From positions 1-64,000 of the forward strand of contig NZ_QOIM01000030.1 in assembly GCF_003323735.1 (NCBI RefSeq): a stretch of DNA of 64,000 nucleotides, written 5' to 3'. Below, piece after piece: positions 1 through 8,100 of this stretch (positions are counted from its first letter, which is position 1; each line of letters opens with the position of its first letter). The DNA comes from Streptomyces reniochalinae (GTDB lineage Bacteria; Actinomycetota; Actinomycetes; Streptomycetales; Streptomycetaceae). The position numbers were made by a program, and so were the translations under genes. The notes beneath the pieces were generated by a model. That model made no database searches and was not told the DNA's origin. It saw only the letters and a program-made list of their open reading frames with translations.

Positions 1-139
1 CCGCGGCGCCGGCCGCGGCCGCGCCGACCGCGGCGGCGCCGAGGACGGTGCGGCGGTTGGGGGTGCGGCGCGGGGCGTGGCTCTCGGGGGTGCCGCCTCC
101 CGAATGCGGGGCGCCGGGGGAGGGGGAGGTGGGGGGCAT
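1..139 (-). CDS. Tat-exported protein, N-terminal fragment
   Basis: Only the first 46 codons are present; the gene continues past the left edge. The N-terminus is Pro/Ser/Gly-rich and is followed by a twin-arginine signal (NRRTVLGAAAVGAAAAGAA), so the product is predicted to be exported folded through the Tat pathway. The ATG is preceded by a clear AAGGAG ribosome site about seven bases upstream, which fixes the start. The mature protein is outside the window, so no function can be given. It is divergent from panD. Confidence 0.7.
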   Translation of the reverse strand, partial: MPPTSPSPGAPHSGGGTPESHAPRRTPNRRTVLGAAAVGAAAAGAA

Positions 140-572
140 GGGCGCTTCTCCTTGTTCATCAGGTGAACGATGCGGGGGGTGGTGAGCGCTCTCTTGCCGA
201 TGCATGCTTCAACGGTGTGAACCCGGCGTCAAGGGTTGCGACGAAAGCGTGGCGTGTTCATGGCGTGTTCTCGGTGCCCCTCGCCAACTGGGCATTTACG
301 CAACGTTGTTGCAGAACGAGGGCTGATCTGGGGAGCGGGTGAGGGTGTCGTCCGCGAGGCCGGTACGGGCGAGGCGTGGAGAGGGCGTGCCGACGGGCCA
401 GAGCCGAGGTTGACGCCGTCTCTTCACTTCCTGGAGGAGCTGGTTGCTGCGTCCGGCCTCCCGGACTCCTGACCCCGGCCTCCGGCCGGGCCGCGTAGTA
501 CTCTCGAGCGACCTCGAAGGAACGCCCTTGACCCGCGCGGCGGGCAGGGAGCACACATTTCGGAGTGACGCG
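140..572. other. Divergent intergenic region
   Basis: This 433-base gap separates the Tat-exported protein gene from panD. It is less GC-rich around positions 200-320 and carries a small inverted repeat, GCAAC-3-GTTGC, at 300-312. Short open frames here lack Streptomyces codon bias and ribosome sites. It should hold the two divergent promoters, but I see no convincing -35/-10 pair. Confidence 0.5.
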
Positions 573-998
573 ATGCTGCGCACCATGTTCAAGTCCAAGA
601 TCCACCGGGCCACGGTCACCCAGGCCGACCTGCACTACGTCGGCTCGGTGACCATCGACGCCGACCTGATGGCGGCCGCCGACCTGCTGCCCGGCGAACT
701 CGTCCACATCGTCGACATCACCAACGGCGCCCGGCTGGAGACGTACGTCATCGAAGGCGAGCGCGGAAGCGGCGTCATCGGCATCAACGGAGCCGCGGCC
801 CACCTCGTCCACCCCGGGGACCTCGTCATCCTGATCAGCTACGCCCAGGTGGACGACGCCGAGGCGCGGGCGCTGGTGCCCCGCGTGGCCCATGTGGACG
901 AGGAGAACCGGGTGGTGGGCGTCGGGGCCGATGTGGGAGAGCCCGTACCCGGCTCCCCCACATCGCGGGCCCCCCACGCGGCGACGGCTGCCGGGTAG
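573..998 (+). CDS. panD: Aspartate 1-decarboxylase proenzyme
   Basis: PanD decarboxylates L-aspartate to beta-alanine for pantothenate and CoA synthesis in the cytoplasm. The protein is 141 residues, normal for the family, and opens [20 protein letters not shown]. The Gly-Ser autocleavage site lies in [12 protein letters not shown] (Gly-Ser near residue 25), where self-processing makes the catalytic pyruvoyl group. [16 protein letters not shown] is the conserved C-terminal sheet. The ATG at 573 was chosen over an in-frame upstream extension because GGAG sits seven bases before it and family alignment starts there. The last 20 or so residues are a variable Pro/Ala tail. It stands alone, not with panB/panC. 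Confidence 0.93.
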   Translation: MLRTMFKSKIHRATVTQADLHYVGSVTIDADLMAAADLLPGELVHIVDITNGARLETYVIEGERGSGVIGINGAAAHLVHPGDLVILISYAQVDDAEARALVPRVAHVDEENRVVGVGADVGEPVPGSPTSRAPHAATAAG

Positions 999-1098
999 CC
1001 GGTCGTTGACTTCACGTGCGGTTCACGTTCCAGTCTGGTGCCGAAGCATTCCGGCGACCCCTCGACCGCGACGGGTCCGGCCCGACAGGAGCTGAACA

Positions 1099-1515
1099 GT
1101 GCCCTTCACCGACGTCGAACGCACCTACCTGAACGGACAGATGCTCGGCCGTCTCGCCACGGTCGGCCCCGACGGCACCCCGCAGACCCGTCCCCTCGGG
1201 TTCCGCCTCAACGACGACGGCACCATCGACCTCGGCGGCCCGTGGCTCGCCCGCACGCAGCGCTACCGGAACGTGCTGCGCAACCCGCGCGTCAGCTTCG
1301 TCGTGGACGACCTGACCCCGAACGAGCCCGGCCAGGTCAAGCCCGGTATGGGCCGCGGTGTGGAGATCCGGGGCCTGGCGGAGGCCACACGGGTGGACAT
1401 CCCGCCCGTGAACCCCGCCTGGCCCCAGGACATCATCCGCATCCGCCCCACGCGGATCCTGAGCTGGCACATCGACCCGGACAACCCGGACGGTGACAGC
1501 CGGGACGTGCGCTGA
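1099..1515 (+). CDS. PPOX-class flavin/F420-dependent oxidoreductase-like protein
   Basis: A 138-residue protein of the split beta-barrel pyridoxamine-oxidase-like superfamily. The N-terminus (MLGRLATVGPDGTPQTRPLG) and the strand pattern through NPRVSFVVDDL and RGVEIRGLAE match the short actinobacterial PPOX/F420 family, whose members bind FMN or F420 and reduce varied substrates. The C-terminal IRIRPTRILSWHID is the usual final strand. GTG start with AGGAG seven bases upstream. It is a single gene downstream of panD with about 100 bases between. The cofactor cannot be decided from sequence, and the substrate is unknown. Confidence 0.8.
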   Translation: MPFTDVERTYLNGQMLGRLATVGPDGTPQTRPLGFRLNDDGTIDLGGPWLARTQRYRNVLRNPRVSFVVDDLTPNEPGQVKPGMGRGVEIRGLAEATRVDIPPVNPAWPQDIIRIRPTRILSWHIDPDNPDGDSRDVR

Positions 1516-1562
1516 CCCGCGCCCCGCGCTGGGGCGCTGCCTGGCGCCTCCTGGCGGGACGA

Positions 1563-1639
1563 GGGTGCCACTGTCCGTGGCGTGGGGTCCGCGGGTGGGC
1601 GGTGGCTTGTCGCGCCGTTCCCCGCGCCCCTTCGGGGCG
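1563..1639 (+). repeat. Streptomyces intergenic GC-rich repeat, copy 1
   Basis: A 77-base element that begins GGGTGCCAC and ends with the stem CGCGCCCC-TTC-GGGGCG. It aligns without gaps to 53413-53489 and shares its TTCCCCGCGCCCCT core with 27509-27578 (inverted) and 32161-32228. It lies just after a gene end in a convergent region, so it may act as a bidirectional terminator. Confidence 0.75.
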
Positions 1640-1698
1640 TGTCCCGAGCGCGTCCGGGACGGCCGCAGAAGGGGCGGGTGGGGGGCGGGTGGCGCGTG

Positions 1699-3017
1699 TC
1701 AGTGGTCGAAGACCTCGCCGAACCTCAGACCGGCGTTCCCGGTGAAGCCGAAGTCGGCGCCGTTGAACGAGGTGACCCCTGACGTCGTCAGGCCCGAGGA
1801 GGCGCCGCGCAGGACCCAGACGGCGCCCGCGTCCGCCACCGTGCCGATGTCCTCGCCCTCGGCGGCGGCGAACAGGTCGGCCTCGCCTGTGCCGTCGATG
1901 TCCGCGAGGTGCACGCTGGAGCCGAAGCGGTCGCCGTCCTCCGCGACGCCGGGGACGCCGGTGGTCTCCTGGTGGAACGCCTGCGCCCCGGTGGCGGACA
2001 CCCCGTCGGCCGAGCCCTTGAGGAGGACGACGGCACCCGCGTCGGTGCCGCGTACGGCCTCCGAGGGCACGCCCACGGCGATGTCCGCGTAACCGTCACC
2101 GGTCACGTCGCCCACCGACACACCGGCGCCGAAGCGGTCGCGCTCCTCGGCGGTGCCGGGGACCCCCGCGTCGGCCTGGCCGTAGCTGACGGGCTCCCGG
2201 CCGGTTCCCAGGCCGTCCGGGGCGCCCCACCAGACGGTGACCGAGCCCGACCCGTCGACTCGCCGGTGACCAGGTCGGTCGCGCCGTCCTTGTCGATGTC
2301 GCCGGTCGCGACCCGCCGTGTCGTCCCGGCGCCGCCGTCGGAGAGGACGTCGTGGTAGTAGCCGGTGTCGCCGGGCCTGCCGCGGAAGGTCGCCAGATAG
2401 TCGCCGCCGTCCCCGGACCCGTCCGCCTTCCCGCGCTCGCCGTACACGACGTAGTCGCTGTTCCCGTTCCCCGAGCCGCCGGCCGAGAAGTGGCCCGCGG
2501 CGACACCGTCCAGCCGCACGTCCTCGGGGAGGAAGTCGTCCTCCAGGGGCAGGGGCACGTCGCTGCCGTCCCCCTTGGGCGGCACCTCCGAGTACCACCA
2601 CAAGTGGCGCCCGCTGACGACCTGGAGCTGCGCGGTACCGTCCCCGTCCAGGTCGCTGAAGGAGGCGCCCTCACCGAAGTTCCGGTCCTCGGCGGTGGGA
2701 GCGTTCAGCGCGATACCGCCGCTCGTGAGCCCCTTCGCACCGCCCCAGACGATCGAGAGGCTGCCGTCCGGCTTGCCGCCCACCTTCTCGGACGGCGCGC
2801 CGACGATCAGGTCGGCGTAACCGTCGTGGTTCACGTCGCCGCTGGTGGCGTTCTCCCCGAACCGGTCGCCCTCCTCGGCCACCCCCGGCACACCGGCGGT
2901 GCCTTGCGTGATGCGCACCGAACGGGACGGGGAGACCCCCGACGCCGACCCGTACGCCGTGCTTGCCGGCACATACGCCGGGGCGCCGGGGGCGGCGAAC
3001 AGGCCGCCGTTCGCCGC
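1699..3017 (-). pseudogene. FG-GAP/VCBS-repeat (integrin alpha-like) protein, frameshifted and 5'-truncated
   Basis: Conceptual translation across two frames gives about 440 residues with at least five FG-GAP/calcium-loop repeats, for example GDVNHDGYADLIVGAPSE, SDLDGDGT, GDIDKDGATDLVTGE, GDVTGDGYADIAVGVPSE and ADIDGTGEADLF. Such beta-propellers are normally secreted in Streptomyces. Two defects are visible. Near 2250-2260 one base is missing: the frame VTGE continues as DGSGSVTVWWG only after a one-base shift. The 5' end also has no signal peptide and meets an in-frame TAA at 3018-3020, the stop of the upstream gene. A GTG at 2972 could start a shortened product. A sequencing error could explain the frameshift but not the missing export signal. 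Confidence 0.75.
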
Positions 3018-3335
3018 TTACGTCAGCGGCTCGTGGTTGGCCCAGACGGCCTTGTACGGGTGGCGGCCCTGCCAGTGCTTGATGAAGTCGACCGCCCCGG
3101 GCATGGTGAAGGTCGCCTCCAGAGTATCGAGGTCGGTCAGGCGCAGTTGCAGGACGGCGCTGGCGATGGCCACCGGGGCGTGGTCGTCGCCCGGCACGCG
3201 GATGTGGTGCCGGGCCGCGAACGACTCGACCAGACCGGAGCCCATCACGAGTTCCTCGAATCCCTTGAGGAACTGGTCGAGCTCACTCGCGGGAATCGGA
3301 TTGTCGAACGCAACGATCATCGTGTGGTGAATCAT
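3018..3335 (-). CDS. Small alpha/beta-barrel (Dabb-like?) protein
   Basis: A protein of about 105 residues starting MIHHTMIVAFDNPIPASEL. The pattern of a first beta strand, an amphipathic helix (LDQFLKGFEELV), later strands (VAIASAVLQLRLTDLDTLEATF) and a final HPYKAVWANHEPLT recalls the stress-responsive A/B barrel or antibiotic-monooxygenase-like ferredoxin fold, but no diagnostic residue secures this. GGAGG lies only one base before the ATG at 3335. An upstream ATG at 3371 would add 12 residues, and an ATG at 3320 is also possible. It is transcribed divergently from a LysR gene, which suggests LysR control. Its stop codon is directly followed, in the same frame, by the FG-GAP remnant. Confidence 0.6.
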   Translation of the reverse strand: MIHHTMIVAFDNPIPASELDQFLKGFEELVMGSGLVESFAARHHIRVPGDDHAPVAIASAVLQLRLTDLDTLEATFTMPGAVDFIKHWQGRHPYKAVWANHEPLT

Positions 3336-3383
3336 GCCTCCAGAGAACAGGCATTTCTTGCGCCCGTCCAAGATCTACCCGTT

Positions 3384-3409
3384 CTCATTCAATGCCTGAG
3401 GGGAATGAG
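3384..3409. promoter_or_regulatory. Candidate LysR operator
   Basis: A perfect inverted repeat, CTCATTC-12-GAATGAG, lies between the divergent small-protein gene and the LysR gene, ending 20 bases before the LysR start. LysR-type regulators usually bind interrupted dyads in the shared divergent promoter. No binding data exist here, so this is inferred from position and symmetry. Confidence 0.5.
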
Positions 3410-3429
3410 TCAGGCGGTAGCCTTTCGCC

Positions 3430-4287
3430 ATGGCCGAGCTGGAGACCCGCGAGCTGGAGTACTTCGTCGCAGTGGCCGAAGAACTGCACTTCGGACGCGC
3501 CGCGGCCTGCCTGGCGATCGCGCAGCCGGCCCTGTCGAAAGCGATCCGGCGCCTGGAGTCCCGGCTCGGAGTGAAGCTGCTGGAGCGCTCCAGCAGGCAC
3601 GTCGCCCTCACCTCCGCCGGCGAAGCACTCCTGCACCATGGCCGGCACGCGCTCAACGCTGTCAGCGCGGCTGCCGAGAAGGCCCGCCGGGCCGGTGATC
3701 AGCAAGCCCACCTGCGCCTGGTGATCAAACCGGGCGGGGACGCGAACCTGCTGTCCGGCATTCTGGCCGCCTACGCCGGCCGGCCCGACGCCCGCCAGGT
3801 GGACATCCTCTTCGGCGGAGCCACCGACCGCGCCGATCACGTCCGCGACGGCCGCGCTGATGTTGCCCTGCTGTACGCGCCGTTCGACGACATGACCGGC
3901 CTGGATCACCAAACCCTGACGGTCGAAGGACGTGTCGCGATCCTGCGGCCAGACCACCGGCTCGCCTCTCGCTCACAGGTCACGCTCGCCGACCTCGCCC
4001 AGGAAACACTGCCACGCTGGAAAGGCGTGCGTTGGACCGGAGCGCCCGAGGCCGAGCGGGGGCCCGAGGTCACGGACGCGGCCGAAGCCCTGCAAATGAT
4101 CAGGCTGGGACGCACCATCGCGATCTTGCCCCGCTCGCTGGCGCAGCCCATGCACCCCGACCTCGTCTACCTGCCCGTGAACGACGCCCCCAACAGCGAA
4201 CTGGTCCTCGCGTGGGCGCAGGACGACCGCCGCCGCTTGGTCGCCTCCTTCGTCGCCGCCGCTGTGGATGCCGCGGGGACGACTTGA
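3430..4287 (+). CDS. LysR-family transcriptional regulator
   Basis: A DNA-binding regulator of 285 residues, the usual LTTR size. Residues 1-62 form the winged helix-turn-helix (LEYFVAVAEELHFGRAA, then AQPALSKAIRRLESRLGVKL). A linker helix follows, then a periplasmic-binding-protein-like effector domain from about 92 to 280. The effector is unknown. The gene is divergent from the small barrel protein with a palindrome between them, the classical arrangement for an LTTR and its target. The ribosome site before the ATG at 3430 is weak. Confidence 0.9.
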   Translation: MAELETRELEYFVAVAEELHFGRAAACLAIAQPALSKAIRRLESRLGVKLLERSSRHVALTSAGEALLHHGRHALNAVSAAAEKARRAGDQQAHLRLVIKPGGDANLLSGILAAYAGRPDARQVDILFGGATDRADHVRDGRADVALLYAPFDDMTGLDHQTLTVEGRVAILRPDHRLASRSQVTLADLAQETLPRWKGVRWTGAPEAERGPEVTDAAEALQMIRLGRTIAILPRSLAQPMHPDLVYLPVNDAPNSELVLAWAQDDRRRLVASFVAAAVDAAGTT

Positions 4288-4328
4288 GGAGGCGGACGAT
4301 CCGCAAGACCTGGTGGCGTAGTGCTCTC

Positions 4329-4383
4329 GCGGGTTCTTTCGAGCATGCGGGTTCTTTCGAGCACCTGCGGGGTTCTTTCACGC
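4329..4383. repeat. Three tandem copies of a GGGTTCTTTCGAGC unit
   Basis: The unit GCGGGTTCTTTCGAGCA occurs at 4329 and 4347, and a third divergent copy, GCGGGGTTCTTTCACGC, at 4367. The array fills the gap between the LysR gene and the convergent ATPase remnant, and its last copy covers that remnant's stop codon. The function is unknown; terminator activity or replication slippage are possible. Confidence 0.7.
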
Positions 4384-4856
4384 GCTTGAGGGAGTGGCGT
4401 ACCGGATCGCGGCGGACCGCGACCCGGTGGGACCGGACGACGGCAACAAGGAGACCTCCGCCCAGACCGTCTTGCAGGGGAAAGGCCCATGCGTGACGCC
4501 CCACCGCTCGGCCAGCGCTTCGACGAGGAGCAGGCCGCGCCCCGATTCCGCATCGGGGCCGACGGATCGTGGCGCCGGGCGCGGGGCTCGCTCGCCCAGC
4601 GCGTCGGTCACTTCGAGGCGGAGCGAGCCGGGAGAGGAGGACCGCACCCGCAGCCGGAAACTGCGCCCCGGCACCCGTCCGTGCAGCGCCGCGTTGGCGG
4701 CCAGTTCGCCGACGACATGCGCGGCGGGGTCCGTCGGCAACCCCCGCGAGGCCAACTCCGCGACGGTCAGGAGCCGCGCCAGGCGGGCCCCGCGCCGGGT
4801 GCAGGGGACAGCAGGACGGTGAAGTGCATGCCGGCGGCGTGCGTCTCGTCACTCAT
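4378..4856 (-). pseudogene. RsbW/SpoIIAB-type ATP-binding regulator, frameshifted
   Basis: The body (about 125 residues) is a GHKL ATPase of the anti-sigma-factor type: HVVGELAANAALHG is the N-box helix, and DAESGRGLLLVEALAERWG is the G1/G2 lid. It matches the intact homologue at 38233-38739. The expected N-terminus, MSDETHAAGMHFTVLLSP, lies in another frame. It should run into TRRGARLARLL, but between about 4795 and 4805 the reading frame is off by one base (or by two inserted bases), so no ATG-initiated intact protein exists. Only a TTG at 4755 would give a shortened form. It sits divergent to the XRE regulator at 5048, as in other XRE-DUF397 loci. Confidence 0.7.
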
Positions 4857-5047
4857 GTCACCCAGCGTGATTGCACGGAGACGCATGCGACAGAGCCGGC
4901 GGCTGAACGGCCGCCCGTTGTCCGGGTGCGGCGGCGAACAGTACGGGCAGTACGCCGTGTCCCGACCGCCTTTCCGCATTTTGTGACAGAGAGAAGCGCG
5001 GCGCGCCTACCGTGCTGCGCAACAGAAGGCGAAAAAGGCGGACGCGC

Positions 5048-5896
5048 ATGGCTGAGAACGGCAGCGACGAGTGGGACGGCCCCGACCTGGGGGACGACGA
5101 ATCCAGCGCGGTGATGCGGGCGGTCAGCCGCCAGATCAGACTGTGGCGCGAGGCGGCGGACCTCACCCAGGCGGAGTTGGGCGCAGCCATCGGATACGGG
5201 GAGGAGATGATCTCCGCTGTCGAGCGCCGCAAACGGCTTCCCAAGCCGGAGTTCCTCGACAACGCGGACAGGGTGCTCGGCGCGGGCGGCAAGCTCTCCG
5301 CGATGAAGGAGGACGTCCGGCAGGCCCGGTACCCGAAGAAGGTCCGGGACCTGGCCAAGCTGGAGGCCCAGGTGGTGGAGCGCGGAGCCTACGGCGACCA
5401 CAACATCGACGGGCTCTTGCAGACGGAGGAGTACGCGCGAGCGCTGTTCGCGATGCGGCGCCCGGCGTACAGCGAGGAGGAGATCGATCGTTACGTCTCG
5501 GGCCGGATGGCCCGTCAGGCGATGCTCGAACGACGTCCGGCGCCAACGCTCACATTCGTCCAGGAAGAGGTGACGCTGCGAAGGCCGCTGGGCGGCAGAA
5601 TGATGCTGCGGCGTCAGCTCGAACACCTGCTTGAGGTGGCACAGCTCCGGCACGTAACGCTCCAAGTGATGCCCACGGCGTGCGAGGAACATGCGGGCAT
5701 GGCAGGTGAGCACCGGGTGCTGAAGCTCAATGACGGTACGACCCTGGGGTCCACGGACGCGCAGCTCACCAACCGGCTGATCTCGGACCCAAAAGAGGTG
5801 CAGGTCCTTGAGATGCGGTATGGCATGATCCGCGCGCAGGCACTTACGCCGCGTGAGTCGTTGGCCTTCGTCGAGAAAGTGCTGGGAGAGACATGA
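5048..5896 (+). CDS. XRE-family regulator with DUF5753 domain (Scr1-type)
   Basis: A 282-residue DNA-binding protein. Residues 18-75 form the Cro/C1 helix-turn-helix (IRLWREAADLTQAELGAAIG, then MISAVERRKRLPKPEF). From about 95 onward is the DUF5753 effector-like domain common in Streptomyces, including LLQTEEYARALFAMRRPAYS and QVMPTACEEHAGM. These regulators pair with a DUF397 protein to form toxin-antitoxin-like switches that affect differentiation and antibiotic production. The ATG at 5048 was chosen because AAGGCGG lies upstream and the HTH then starts at the usual distance. Its stop overlaps the next start (ATGA). Confidence 0.9.
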   Translation: MAENGSDEWDGPDLGDDESSAVMRAVSRQIRLWREAADLTQAELGAAIGYGEEMISAVERRKRLPKPEFLDNADRVLGAGGKLSAMKEDVRQARYPKKVRDLAKLEAQVVERGAYGDHNIDGLLQTEEYARALFAMRRPAYSEEEIDRYVSGRMARQAMLERRPAPTLTFVQEEVTLRRPLGGRMMLRRQLEHLLEVAQLRHVTLQVMPTACEEHAGMAGEHRVLKLNDGTTLGSTDAQLTNRLISDPKEVQVLEMRYGMIRAQALTPRESLAFVEKVLGET

Positions 5897-6099
5897 GGTT
5901 GAAGCTTTCCGCTGGAACCGGCGCCGCTCTGACGTGGACCAAGAGCAGCCACAGCAGTAACGACAGCCCCGACTGTGTCGAGGTCGCCACCACGCCGGGG
6001 CGGGTCCACGTCCGCGACTCCAAGAAGACGGACGGACCCCGACTCGCCTTCGAGCCGGGGTCCTGGTCGGCTTTCGTCTCGCACGCTGTCACACGCTGA
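5893..6099 (+). CDS. DUF397 protein, partner of the XRE regulator
   Basis: A 68-residue protein with the DUF397 signature: WTKSSHSSNDSPDCVEVA, then VHVRDSKK and a C-terminal FEPGSWSAFVSHA. The family is restricted to actinobacteria and is nearly always coded directly after an XRE-DUF5753 gene; here the start overlaps that gene's stop by four bases, so translation is coupled. In studied pairs the small protein counteracts or modulates its XRE partner. The gene ends 10 bases before the convergent end of the muramidase-like gene. Confidence 0.9.
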   Translation: MRLKLSAGTGAALTWTKSSHSSNDSPDCVEVATTPGRVHVRDSKKTDGPRLAFEPGSWSAFVSHAVTR

Positions 6100-6109
6100 G
6101 GCGGCCTCG

Positions 6110-7240
6110 TCAGTCGTTCCACCGGGGTGTGGGACTGGGGCCGGTCCTCGGAGCCGGCGTGGTCGACGGGCTCAACGGCGGTGCGGCCGGACCGGGCGGC
6201 CGCACCGGCTTCGCGGGCGTGGGATCCACCTTCCAGGGATCCTTCGGAAGAGCGGCGTTGAGGAACTCCTCGTTCTCGCCGGCCCACTCCGCCATCGGAT
6301 TGCCGATGCGGGGCGTACGCCAGTCGCCTTCCTTCCGCCTCGTGCTCAGGTTCTGTTCCCACTGTTCCAGGTCGCTGCCCTGGTACAGCTGGGTCAGCAT
6401 CGGCACGTCGTAGCGGATGCTGTACGGCTTGGGGCCTTTCCAGCCGTCCTCCGTGACTTTCGAGTACGCGCCCATGATGGCGGCGATGTACTGGATCGAC
6501 CCCTCGTCGGTGCTGAGCAGCTTCTCCCGCTCCGGAACGCTTCTGCGCGGCAGGTAGCCCCGCTCCTCGATCTGCCGGACGAGCGGGAAGTCGACATGGA
6601 CCTTGCCCGGCCCGAACGACGCGTTCGGCACCTCCGTACCGACACCTGTGCCGGCGAGCATGTCGGCCGGAATGTGTTTCACGTTCTTCATGGCCTCCCA
6701 GGCGATGGCCGCGGCGATCGCCTGAGGGGAGACGTTCCACTTCCGGGCCTCCGCGAGGATGCTTGCCCGGTGCGCGTCTATCCAGCTCAACACCGCGTCC
6801 TCCTCGCGCGAGAACGGCGTACCGTCGGGACGCAGCCGGCCGGCGCGGGGCAACAGATTGGCGTCCCACAACTCTATGGAGAGTTTCGCCGGGTCGGTCG
6901 GGGCCGGCTCGCCCGGCTGCGGTGTGGGCGTGGGCGACTCGGACAACTCCCAGAAAATGCCCTCGACAGTGCACAACTTCGCACCCGTCTTCGTCCGCTG
7001 CATGTGGTGCACGCGGCTCTGGCGCGTCTGCAACTCCGTCGCCTGGCTGCGGGCACGCTCGGCGAGCGTACGGATACGCAGCGCGGGCGAGGTGTCGACG
7101 CCCATCCTGTTCAGCTCCCCCCACAGGTCCCCGGCGAGCTGTTCGAGCAGGAACGCGGCGCGCGCGTGGCCGCTCACCAGGGTGTCGAAGGCCGGCGTCT
7201 TGGCGCCGGAGAAGTTGGGGTCGCCCGCGGGGAAACTCAC
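6110..7240 (-). CDS. Putative lysozyme/muramidase-like secreted effector
   Basis: A 376-residue protein with no classical signal peptide. The N-terminal 100 residues are helical (FLLEQLAGDLWGEL to RSQATELQTRQ). After a Pro-rich linker (TPTPQPGEPAPTDP), residues 145-345 resemble a lysozyme-like domain: ILAEARKWNVSPQAIAAAIAW followed by Glu182 in the position of a catalytic acid, then SIQYIAAIMGAYS. The C-terminus is a disordered Pro tail. The GTG start overlaps the stop of the WXG100-like gene (GTGA), suggesting secretion by a T7-like route with that partner. The enzymatic call is inference from motif order; cell-wall-targeting toxin and spore/hypha remodelling enzyme are both possible. Confidence 0.55.
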   Translation of the reverse strand: MSFPAGDPNFSGAKTPAFDTLVSGHARAAFLLEQLAGDLWGELNRMGVDTSPALRIRTLAERARSQATELQTRQSRVHHMQRTKTGAKLCTVEGIFWELSESPTPTPQPGEPAPTDPAKLSIELWDANLLPRAGRLRPDGTPFSREEDAVLSWIDAHRASILAEARKWNVSPQAIAAAIAWEAMKNVKHIPADMLAGTGVGTEVPNASFGPGKVHVDFPLVRQIEERGYLPRRSVPEREKLLSTDEGSIQYIAAIMGAYSKVTEDGWKGPKPYSIRYDVPMLTQLYQGSDLEQWEQNLSTRRKEGDWRTPRIGNPMAEWAGENEEFLNAALPKDPWKVDPTPAKPVRPPGPAAPPLSPSTTPAPRTGPSPTPRWND

Positions 7241-7485
7241 GGCTTCCCCGGCATGGTCGCGAGCTTCGCCTGGGCGTCCTGTACCGCCTTGGTCAGCTGG
7301 GCCTGCAACGTGCGCTGGTCGGCGCGTACGGCGTCATGGAAGCGCCGGGCGACAGGCCCGACCCACGCGTCGTCGTCCATGGCCCGGCACGACGCGTCCA
7401 GCGCGTGCCAGCAGTCGTCGGAAAGACGCTGGATGCGCTGCACGGTACGTTGTGCCTCTTGATAGGCGCCATCGGTCATCTGCAT
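7237..7485 (-). CDS. WXG100-like small helical protein
   Basis: An 82-residue all-helical protein: helix one around QEAQRTVQRIQRLSDDCWHAL, a turn DDDAWVGPVARRFHDAV in which W-x-G takes the place of WXG, and helix two RADQRTLQAQLTKAVQDAQAKL. Length and hairpin shape fit the ESAT-6/WXG100 superfamily secreted by type VII systems. GGGAGAAGGGGG precedes the ATG. It overlaps the muramidase-like gene by four bases, so the two are co-translated and probably co-exported. Confidence 0.7.
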   Translation of the reverse strand: MQMTDGAYQEAQRTVQRIQRLSDDCWHALDASCRAMDDDAWVGPVARRFHDAVRADQRTLQAQLTKAVQDAQAKLATMPGKP

Positions 7486-7979
7486 CCCCCTTCTCCCGGA
7501 GGCTATGACGGCAGCGCCCCGGCGTCATCCCACACTGGTTCGACAACGCCCCCAACTTTCGCGGTATGCGGCGTTGTTGGCCGTGACGGTGCGGGGCCGG
7601 GTCCGGGGACCTCACCGTTCGGCGCGGCGTGGACACACGAGGGGTGCTCCACTGGTCGCTGAACCCGGCAGCGCCCTCCACCTCGACCGCGGCGCCCACC
7701 GGCGCCACGCCGGCGACCTTCGCCATGCGTCCATGCCGCATATCGTCGTGGACCGGCCACGGGACGTGCTATGCGTTGCCGCGTTCACTCACCTGGACGC
7801 AAGCGTTTCGCGTGCCTCCATGAGGGCGAAGCCCAGTAGGTTGAGCCCTTGCCACGAGGCGGGTGACGATGCGCGTTCGTCGGTTCTGGACAAACCGATG
7901 CCCAGATCCGGTCGAGAGGACCGCTCCATGGCCACGCCGTCTTCCACTGATCGCGGCCTCCGAGGCGGAACGGGGTTGG

Positions 7980-8100
7980 CGGCCAGGTTGCCTCGGTCTG
8001 GCTGCCCGCCTCGTCGTAGGGGTAGCGCTCCGTCCAGCCGCGGGGATGAGCGGCGGTGGCGCGGCCGACCTCGTTCAGGCCTCAGGTGGTGAGGCCGGCG
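7980..8100 (-). pseudogene. Orphan rhs fragment
   Basis: About 121 bases align without gaps to 10398-10518 inside the intact rhs gene, with roughly 20 mismatches by eye. The shared block includes CTGCCCGCCTCGTCGTAGG-type YD-repeat coding and CGCTCCGTCCAGCCGCG. It has no start and is interrupted, so it is a remnant of a second rhs gene or of a recombined cassette. Confidence 0.8.

Noticed and set aside
236..472. 78-codon frame before panD
   Set aside because: No ribosome site, poor third-position bias, no protein-like pattern.
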